Assembly: GCA_019120395.1 (NCBI GenBank)
Contig: DWVD01000059.1
Location: 1-35,584 of the forward strand
Source of the DNA: Candidatus Gemmiger faecigallinarum
Lineage (GTDB): Bacteria; Bacillota; Clostridia; Oscillospirales; Ruminococcaceae
DNA: 35,584 nucleotides
Direction: 5' to 3'
Shown here piece by piece: positions 31,810 through 35,584 of the stretch. The translations under genes were made by a program, and so were the position numbers. The notes beneath the pieces are model-generated. The model did not search any database, was not told where the DNA came from, and worked only from the letters and a program-made list of their open reading frames with translations. Every line of letters starts with the position of its first letter. Position 1 is the stretch's first letter.

Positions 31810-32553
31810 TCAGTAGCGCAGCAGGTTTTCGCTGTAACCGCCGTCCACAAACAGCGTGGTGCCCGTCACGTAAGAGGACGCCTCGCTGGCCAGGAACACC
31901 GCCGGGCCGGCCAGTTCCTCGGCGCGGCCCACCCGCTGCATGGGGATCCACTGGTCAAAGTCCATCTGTTCCACCAGCTCGCGGTTCATGTCGGTCAGGA
32001 TAGCGCCGGGTGCCAGGTTGTTGACGCGGATGCCATACTGCGCCAGTTCCAGCGCGGCCACCCGCGTGTACATGGCCAGCGACGACTTTGCCATGCAGTA
32101 ATAGCCGTTGCCCCGCACCGGCACCCGCTGGTGGATGGAGGTCACATTGATGACCGAGGCTTTGCCCGCCTGTTTCAGTGCGGGCAGCAGTTTCTGCACC
32201 AGAAAATAGGGCGCCTTGGCGTTGACGTTGTAGACGGCGTCCATCTCCTCCCGGCTGCCCTGCTCCACCGGGCGGTGGGTTTCAAAGCCGGCGTTGTTCA
32301 CCAGCACGTCCAGACGGTCCAGCTTGTCCAAAAGCGGCCGGAGCATCCCGTCCAGGGCGTCGGTGTCCCGCAGGTCGCCGTACAAAAATTCAAACCCGTA
32401 CTGCCGGGCCACAGCGGCGGTGCTCTCCTGCCGGCTGCCGTGGATCCACACCGACGCGCCCGCCTCCTGCAGGCCCTTGGCAATGGCCAGCCCGATGCCC
32501 CGCGTGCCGCCGGTGACCAGCGCGGTCTTTCCTGTCAGATCAAACAACTGCAT
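31810..32553 (-). CDS. SDR family oxidoreductase (gluconate/fructuronate type)
   Basis: 247 residues, classical short-chain dehydrogenase length. Cofactor motif TGGTRGIG (14-21), NNAG (86-89), catalytic Ser139, Tyr152 and Lys156 (YCMAK), and the C-terminal VTGTTLFVDGGYSENLL. The opening MQLFDLTGKTALVTGG is like gluconate 5-dehydrogenase, KduD and mannonate/fructuronate reductases. The ATG is behind AAAAAGGAGGG, so the in-frame region to 32658 is not used. It lies 32 bp after the mannonate-dehydratase-like gene, and may oxidise a sugar or reduce fructuronate to mannonate. Cofactor preference is not clear. Confidence 0.9.
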   Translation of the reverse strand: MQLFDLTGKTALVTGGTRGIGLAIAKGLQEAGASVWIHGSRQESTAAVARQYGFEFLYGDLRDTDALDGMLRPLLDKLDRLDVLVNNAGFETHRPVEQGSREEMDAVYNVNAKAPYFLVQKLLPALKQAGKASVINVTSIHQRVPVRGNGYYCMAKSSLAMYTRVAALELAQYGIRVNNLAPGAILTDMNRELVEQMDFDQWIPMQRVGRAEELAGPAVFLASEASSYVTGTTLFVDGGYSENLLRY

Positions 32554-32585
32554 GGCAGTCCCTCCTTTTTCCGGCCTCAGCCGTC

Positions 32586-33647
32586 CTACAGGGCCATCAG
32601 CTGGGCGCGGATAAAGCCCAGCGCATAGGCCATGCCCGCGTGCCAGGGATCGCCGCACTGGAGCTGCGGCGTGTGGTCGGGGATCAGCACCCCGTCAAAG
32701 TGATGCTTGTGCAAAATTTCCAGCGTGCGGCGGATGTCGATGTCGCCGTCGTCCACAAACACCTCGGTGTAGTCGGGCACCTTGCCGCGGACGTTGCGCA
32801 CATGGGCGTAGGCGATGCGGCCCTGGGCGGCGTACTGTTCCAGCGCCTCGTAGATGTCGCCGTGGGTCATCTCCTGGATGCTGCCCATGCAGAAGTCGAT
32901 GCCGTTGCAGGGGCTGGGCACCAGGTCCAGCACCTTCTGGTACAGCTCCGGCTGATAGACCATCCGCGGCGTCCCGCGCAGATAGGGCATCGGCGGGTCG
33001 TCCGGGTGCAGGGCCATCATCACGCCGGCCTCCTCCGCCACCGGCAGGATCTGTTCCAAAAACCATTTCAGCCGTGCCCACAGTTCCTCGTAGCCGATGT
33101 CGGGGATATGGCCCTCCGGCGCGTTGGGGTCGTAGGTCATGTTCCAGACCTCGCCGTTGGGGATGCGCGCCTCCAGATCCAGCTGGTCAGCGTGGAAGCA
33201 GGTGCTGACGGCGCCGCCCCGCGCCCGGGTGGTCTTTTGGTGCCCCCATACGCCGGCCAGGCTGAAGTTGTAGCCAAAGCAGCGGATGCCCGCCTGCCCC
33301 ACCCGACGGATGATCTGCTTGAGGTTTTCCATCTGCTCCTCTTTTTTGGGGCCGTCCAGCAAAACGTCGTACCAGTCGGCAGGGCTGAAATTCTCGATGC
33401 CGTAGATGCGCAGCCCCCTGGCCTGCGCGCGGCGCTGCAGTTCCAGCAGGCTTTCCAGACTCCAGATGGACTCGCCCGCTTTGGAGTCCCCATAGTTGAC
33501 CTTCTCGTCGGTCGCCTTGACGATCTCCTGGTCGTTGCTGTAATAGTTGGCCAGATGGATGATCAGGTCGGTGCAGCTGCACTGGCGGGCAAAGGCGAAC
33601 TCCTCGTCCCGCAGCATATGGCGGTATAATCCAAGACCAAGTTTCAT
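32586..33647 (-). CDS. uxuA: Mannonate dehydratase family protein
   Basis: 353 residues, TIM-barrel enzyme related to UxuA, which dehydrates D-mannonate to 2-keto-3-deoxy-D-gluconate in glucuronate breakdown. The metal ligands can be placed: His214 (LHPDDPP), Cys253 (DFCMGS), His282 (AHVRN) and Asp324 (IPDHTPQ). It is within family length, and starts at an ATG behind AATGGAGG. It is first in a leftward operon with SDR, RraA-like and lactonase genes, divergent from an AraC regulator. The substrate could be mannonate or another aldonate; no uronate isomerase (UxaC) gene is in the window. The symbol is given by family, not by proof of substrate. Confidence 0.9.
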   Translation of the reverse strand: MKLGLGLYRHMLRDEEFAFARQCSCTDLIIHLANYYSNDQEIVKATDEKVNYGDSKAGESIWSLESLLELQRRAQARGLRIYGIENFSPADWYDVLLDGPKKEEQMENLKQIIRRVGQAGIRCFGYNFSLAGVWGHQKTTRARGGAVSTCFHADQLDLEARIPNGEVWNMTYDPNAPEGHIPDIGYEELWARLKWFLEQILPVAEEAGVMMALHPDDPPMPYLRGTPRMVYQPELYQKVLDLVPSPCNGIDFCMGSIQEMTHGDIYEALEQYAAQGRIAYAHVRNVRGKVPDYTEVFVDDGDIDIRRTLEILHKHHFDGVLIPDHTPQLQCGDPWHAGMAYALGFIRAQLMAL

Positions 33648-33697
33648 CGGTTTCCTCCATTCCGGGCGGCCGGGCAGACCGCCCCTGTGCTGTCCCT

Positions 33698-33703
33698 ACT
33701 ATA
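33698..33703 (-). promoter_or_regulatory. Candidate -10 box of the sugar-acid operon
   Basis: Minus-strand TATAGT, about 50 bp ahead of the dehydratase ATG. No -35 match at 17 bp (AAGAAA), in keeping with activation by the divergent AraC protein. Confidence 0.4.
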
Positions 33704-33727
33704 TCGCATCCCGACGCAGATTTCTTC

Positions 33728-33756
33728 TTGACCTTTGACATTTCTTGTTCTATATT
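33728..33756 (+). promoter_or_regulatory. Promoter of the AraC-type regulator gene
   Basis: TTGACC (33728-33733), 17-bp spacer, TATATT (33751-33756), 50 bp ahead of the ATG. A second TTGACA (33735-33740) lies inside the spacer. Confidence 0.65.
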
Positions 33757-33806
33757 GATCTTGAGAAAAGAAAGCGGCCATCAGGCGCTCTGCACAGGAG
33801 GAAACC

Positions 33807-34673
33807 ATGGGCACATCCGTCAAAATCGTCAATGGCGCAGATGTTTTTACGCTGGATCACGAATTTTACTATTCCAGCCGCACCCACATTGATGCAGGGG
33901 AATATCCCCAGGTCCACGATTTTTACGAACTTATCCTGGTGACTGACGGCGAACTTGGGATGCAAATTGGCAGCGTTTTATTGACGCTGCCGCGCGGCGG
34001 GCTGTTGCTGCTCCGCCCCGGCGACATACACACCAAACTGGAGCGGGGGCCTTCCGCCCACATCGACCTGGCCTTTCCCGCCTTCACGGTACGGCAGCTG
34101 TTTTCCTATCTCTATCAAAGCGACGCGCCGCTGCATGAGCTGACCGGAGCGCCTCATCCCCCGTTTGTGATGCTGACGGCCGGGGACACGGCCGCATTCC
34201 AAAGCCGTCTGGCCCGTTTGAACCAGCTGCCGCCGGTCGCTGCAGAAAAAAACGCTCGCCTGCGCGCCCTTCTGCCCGATCTGCTGTTTCACTGTCTCAA
34301 CCGTCCCAGCGAGCCGGACGGAGCCGCTCTTCCCTCCGATCTGCCCGCCTGGCTTGCATCCGCCCTGGAAGGTCTGGACGACCCCGTCAACCTGAGCCAG
34401 GGGCTTGGCTACCTGGCCCAGCAGAGCGGCCGTTCCCCGGAACATATCTGCCGCTGTTTCCGGCGGTATTTCGGCTGCACGCCCTCCGCATATCTGAACC
34501 GCCGGCGGCTGTACTGTGCGGTCAATCTGCTGACCCATACCGACCTGGAGATCGTGGATGTGGTGTACGAAAGCGGCTTCCAAAGCACCAACTACTTCTA
34601 CCATCTGTTCAAGCGCGCTTTCGGCATGTCGCCGCTGCAATATAAAAAGCTCCATCTTCCGCGCTATCTCTAA
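33807..34673 (+). CDS. AraC family transcriptional regulator
   Basis: 288 residues. N-terminal cupin-like effector domain (about 15-150; FYELILVTDGELGMQIG, LLLRPGDIHTKL), then a C-terminal double helix-turn-helix (about 190-285) with LGYLAQQSGRSPEHICRCFRRYFGCTPSAYLNRRR in the first half and DVVYESGFQSTNYFYHLFKRAFGMSPLQY, the canonical AraC signature, in the second. The ATG follows AGGAGG. The gene is divergent from the sugar-acid operon with 159 bp between starts, so it is probably its activator, responding to a sugar or sugar acid. Confidence 0.94.
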   Translation: MGTSVKIVNGADVFTLDHEFYYSSRTHIDAGEYPQVHDFYELILVTDGELGMQIGSVLLTLPRGGLLLLRPGDIHTKLERGPSAHIDLAFPAFTVRQLFSYLYQSDAPLHELTGAPHPPFVMLTAGDTAAFQSRLARLNQLPPVAAEKNARLRALLPDLLFHCLNRPSEPDGAALPSDLPAWLASALEGLDDPVNLSQGLGYLAQQSGRSPEHICRCFRRYFGCTPSAYLNRRRLYCAVNLLTHTDLEIVDVVYESGFQSTNYFYHLFKRAFGMSPLQYKKLHLPRYL

Positions 34674-34736
34674 CCCGCCGGCCACAGACCTGGCCTGCAA
34701 GATGCCGCCCGCAGACATCACAACCCGAACATACCT

Positions 34737-34785
34737 TTTTACCGTTGGCCCGGCCGATGAAAGCCGCCCTCTTTGAACGGTAAAA
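34737..34785. repeat. Inverted repeat after araC-type gene
   Basis: 10-bp perfect arms (TTTTACCGTT, 34737-34746; AACGGTAAAA, 34776-34785) with a 29-nt loop. It may act as a weak terminator or as a recombination/binding element. Confidence 0.55.
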
Positions 34786-34823
34786 CTTGATATATGAGTT
34801 TATAACCGCCGGTTTCATCGGCA

Positions 34824-34848
34824 GTTCACTGACTTTTAATCAGTGAAC
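34824..34848. repeat. Perfect inverted repeat, 9-bp arms
   Basis: Arms GTTCACTGA (34824-34832) and TCAGTGAAC (34840-34848) around a 7-nt AT-rich loop. A shorter copy of the outer part (GTTCAC ... GTGAAC, 6-nt loop) lies at 35117-35134. It resembles an operator or a site-specific recombination site; no protein can be named. Confidence 0.5.
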
Positions 34849-35324
34849 CCGCGCTGGCACACCAAAAGGCTTCCTATTCTTTCCGGCTAAGGTCAACGCC
34901 TTTGTCCGGATTCGCGCAGCGCAGCCAACGGTATCAACAGCCGCCGCGCCGCCGCCACAGCGCATACAGCCGCCTTTTGGGATCCAGCTGCCCGAACCGG
35001 CTTCACAGGCGGTTTAAGACGCAACAAACCGATGCTCACCCGAACAGGAATACGGTCTTTCGGAAAGTTTTCCACCCCCGCATCGCAATCAATATCCCTC
35101 GGCGAAGCCGGTCTTTGTTCACAGACGGGTGAACCACTGGAATACTAGCGCCACGAGTCATGTCGCGTTGGAACGGTCGTCCAGCCGCGAAAGCGGGGGC
35201 TACACTCATTGACAAAAGTCTTTTTGAACCTCACGCCCAGCGAGCAGGTTTCAGGACGCAAAAATGGGGAACCGAAACTCTTTTTTCTGCTCGCCGTCCA
35301 AACACTCAACATAAAAACTGCACA

Positions 35325-35364
35325 AAACAAAAAACCGAATCCTCTCATAAAAGAGAAGATTCGG
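35325..35364 (-). terminator. rRNA operon terminator
   Basis: Minus strand: stem of 12 positions with one mismatch (35353-35364 with 35335-35346), 6-nt loop, then T6-G-T4. It lies just after tRNA-Glu and ends the leftward rrn transcript. Confidence 0.88.
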
Positions 35365-35372
35365 ATTTTGCT

Positions 35373-35447
35373 TGGTGACCCGTGCGGGAATCGAACCCAC
35401 GTTAACGGCGTGAGAGGCCGCTGTCTTAACCGCTTGACCAACGGGCC
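35373..35447 (-). tRNA. tRNA-Glu (anticodon CTC)
   Basis: 75 nt including encoded CCA. Acceptor GGCCCGT pairs with ACGGGTC (one G-T), discriminator A. The D arm has GTC/GAC; the anticodon stem GCGGC/GCCGT encloses the loop CTCTCAC, so the anticodon is CTC (reads GAG); the T arm GTGGG/CCCGC encloses TTCGATT. It follows 5S rRNA by 15 bp and is part of the same transcript. Confidence 0.96.
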
Positions 35448-35462
35448 ATATAAAAAAGAGAA

Positions 35463-35578
35463 GCCGGCATCTACCTATTTTCACAGGTCGTTTCCAACCA
35501 ACTATCGTCGGCACAAGTGAGCTTAACTACTGTGTTCGGAATGGGAACAGGTGGGACCTCACCGTCATTGACACCGGC
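35463..35578 (-). rRNA. rrf: 5S ribosomal RNA
   Basis: 116 nt on the minus strand, recognised from the conserved core CCACCTGTTCCCATTCCGAA followed by CACAG, and by its ends GCCGGTGT and ATGCCGGC, which pair to form helix I. The window ends a few bases upstream, so 23S and 16S rRNA should lie off the right edge, transcribed leftward. Confidence 0.96.
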
Positions 35579-35584
35579 CGTATA

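Larger units (their letters stand above)
34674..35324. other. 650-bp region without a convincing gene
   Basis: Lower GC than the rest. It holds several inverted repeats (entered separately). Short frames occur on the minus strand (for instance 34893-35075) but lack ribosome sites and recognisable domains, and stops interrupt longer readings. It is the flank beyond the rRNA operon terminator. No terminator with a T-run follows the AraC gene; the inverted repeats are the only candidates. Confidence 0.5.

Noticed and set aside
34893-35075. 60-codon minus-strand frame beyond the rRNA terminator
   Set aside because: No ribosome site or known domain, and it lies downstream of a strong terminator; kept only as part of the unexplained region.
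35145-35441. 98-codon minus-strand frame across the tRNA and terminator
   Set aside because: It is a translation of tRNA-Glu and the rrn terminator; such frames are common false genes.
1-35584. CRISPR arrays, insertion sequences, integrases or phage genes
   Set aside because: No regularly spaced repeats, transposase or integrase motifs were found on either strand.

Overview
The window is about 65% GC and densely coded on both strands. The gene complement (a GldA/F/G-type ABC system with a DUF4340 partner, a DUF5685 protein beside a J-domain protein, PadR with a DUF1048-like membrane protein, LysO, and strong AGGAGG-type ribosome sites) suggests a Gram-positive gut Clostridium of the Oscillospiraceae/Ruminococcaceae, broadly like Gemmiger, Subdoligranulum or Faecalibacterium. 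This placement is inferred from gene content; no search was run.

Left part (1-8.4 kb). The 3' end of leuD and complete leuB form the end of a leucine operon. Leftward genes follow: a PadR regulator coupled to a membrane protein, an L-asparaginase, two lipoproteins and a DinB-like protein. A rightward trio then encodes a zinc-ribbon membrane protein, a DUF5685 protein and a J-domain protein.

Centre (8.4-28.8 kb). Three different two-component systems each sit beside a different ABC transporter. Module 1 (leftward, 8377-13541) is an OmpR-type regulator, a kinase with almost no sensor region, an ATPase and a large MacB/FtsX-type permease. Module 2 is a leftward regulator-kinase pair (13679-15372) divergent from a rightward operon (15676-20454) encoding an ATPase, an ABC-2 permease, a GldG-like auxiliary protein and a DUF4340 protein; a tandem TTGAC repeat lies just upstream of its -10 box. 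Module 3 (rightward, 22726-28827) is a regulator, a kinase with an extracytoplasmic sensor, an ATPase, a permease fused to an M1-like zinc peptidase domain, and a second small permease. Between modules 2 and 3, with its own promoter and terminators, lies a large right-handed beta-helix protein that is probably carbohydrate-active.

Right part (28.9-35.6 kb). A LysO-like exporter is followed by a leftward four-gene sugar-acid operon (mannonate dehydratase family, SDR oxidoreductase, RraA-like protein, beta-propeller lactonase), divergent from an AraC regulator. These four activities could together form an oxidative, possibly non-phosphorylative sugar pathway. After about 650 bp without a convincing gene, the window ends in the distal part of a leftward rRNA operon: 5S rRNA, tRNA-Glu(CTC) and a strong terminator.

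Most units end in clear intrinsic terminators, so operon limits are fairly well defined. The most interesting items are the three adjacent sensor-transporter modules, the permease-peptidase fusion, the tandem-repeat promoter with an 11-codon leader ORF ahead of the Gld-like operon, and the sugar-acid operon.
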